IMG/VR virus record: IMGVR_UViG_3300042261_001168
Location: 1 to 22,218 of that record
Direction: 5' to 3' (one strand)
DNA: 22,218 bases
DNA from: a virus
Translations under genes and position numbers: made by a program
Shown here: piece by piece, positions 21,846-22,218 of the stretch
How the letters are laid out: each line of letters begins with the position of its first letter
Numbering within the stretch: position 1 is the stretch's first letter
Notes under the pieces: model-generated
What the model was told of the DNA's origin: nothing
Database searches by the model: none
The model's input: the letters and a program-made list of their open reading frames with translations, nothing else

Positions 21846-22218
21846 TCAGGCGCGGTGCGTCTGGGGCTGGGTGGCGTCGATCCAGGCGCGGTGCGCCGCG
21901 GGGTGGGTGCGGGCGACCGCCATCATGGCCGCCGCACGACTCATCTGCTCCGTGTTCATGGTCTGGGTGACGAGGGCCTCGAAGTCGCCGTCGGCGGGAT
22001 CGGTCGCCGATGGGTTGGCCGCATCGCGCGTCAGGACGATGGGGGTGCAGCCCTTCAGATAGGTCTGGAAGCCCTGGGGGTCCTGCCGGGCATAGCCGCG
22101 CGCCCAGTCCTGTTTGGCCGGCTCGATCAGACGCTCGCGCAAGGCGGTGGCCACGGCCTCGGCGGCGGTGCGCTCGGCGATGGTGTCTTCCAGGTCGGCG
22201 ATGCGCTGCTGGGCCGCG
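21846..22218 (-). CDS. Mu I-like prohead protease/scaffold protein, C-terminal part
   Basis: This is the last 123 codons of a gene whose start lies beyond the right edge; the frame is open right up to base 22218. The visible part opens with a charged coiled-coil stretch (QQRIADLEDTIAERTAAEAV), followed by PAKQDWARGYARQDPQGFQTYL and a closing MNTEQMSRAAAMMAVART. In the Mu I protein family an N-terminal protease processes the prohead and a C-terminal coil acts as scaffold; family members end with a similar PAQR-WAL-YARKDP-F block and a short helical close, so I read this as the scaffold end. The gene order (protease/scaffold, decoration, capsid) agrees. A GTG at 22154 could start a short form but sits inside the coil and is unlikely to be the true start. 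The catalytic domain is not visible. Confidence 0.7.
   Translation of the reverse strand, partial: AAQQRIADLEDTIAERTAAEAVATALRERLIEPAKQDWARGYARQDPQGFQTYLKGCTPIVLTRDAANPSATDPADGDFEALVTQTMNTEQMSRAAAMMAVARTHPAAHRAWIDATQPQTHRA

Noticed and set aside
1-22218. tRNA, rRNA, transposase, integrase, terminase, portal, holin or endolysin genes.
   Set aside because: I found no sequence supporting any of these; they would be expected beyond the right edge or at the other prophage border.

Overview
The window is the late (structural) half of a tailed-phage genome integrated in a very G+C-rich bacterial chromosome, followed by what looks like host DNA. All genes I can support run on the minus strand, so transcription goes from 22218 towards 1. 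Most genes overlap by 1-4 bases (ATGA or TGATG) or lie a few bases apart, which fits long translationally coupled operons. High G+C, Ala/Arg/Pro-rich proteins and short GTAGGGTACGC palindromes would fit a gammaproteobacterium such as a purple sulfur bacterium (Chromatiales), but this host guess is weak.

Head region (22218 to 14734): the end of a Mu I-like protease/scaffold protein, a large decoration-type protein, the major capsid protein, and, after a four-gene insert, Mu gp36-like (DUF1320) and gp37-like (DUF1834) proteins. The four inserted genes encode a 924-residue fibre-like protein with a signal peptide and about 510 residues of heptad repeats, a probable fibre partner, a small secreted CxC protein and a small CI-repressor-type helix-turn-helix protein.

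Tail region (14728 to 3907): tail tube, tail assembly chaperone with a clear -1 frameshift site that joins it to a second reading frame, tape measure protein with an internal lytic transglycosylase domain, a DUF1833-like protein, an NlpC/P60 peptidase, a J-like tail tip protein, a small tail protein, and two adjacent genes sharing one domain. The second of these carries a long receptor-binding-type C-terminus of much lower G+C. A Mu-type head with a long, siphovirus-like tail suggests a transposable siphophage, although no transposase, integrase, terminase, portal or lysis gene lies in the window.

Boundary (about 3796 to 3888): three copies of a GATGATTTGCGAC motif, two of them direct at 22-base spacing and one inverted, lie directly behind the last tail gene. 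This is where a transposable phage would have its right end, and I propose it as the phage end. The next gene (2886-3782) has no convincing start, and its frame stays open into the repeat, as expected for a host gene cut by insertion.

Left of the boundary (3782 to 1): a tightly packed set of at least four genes of unknown function: a helical protein, a protein with a von Willebrand factor A-like region, a long coiled-coil protein, and the start of another helical protein that leaves the window. They look like one multi-protein system that I cannot name.
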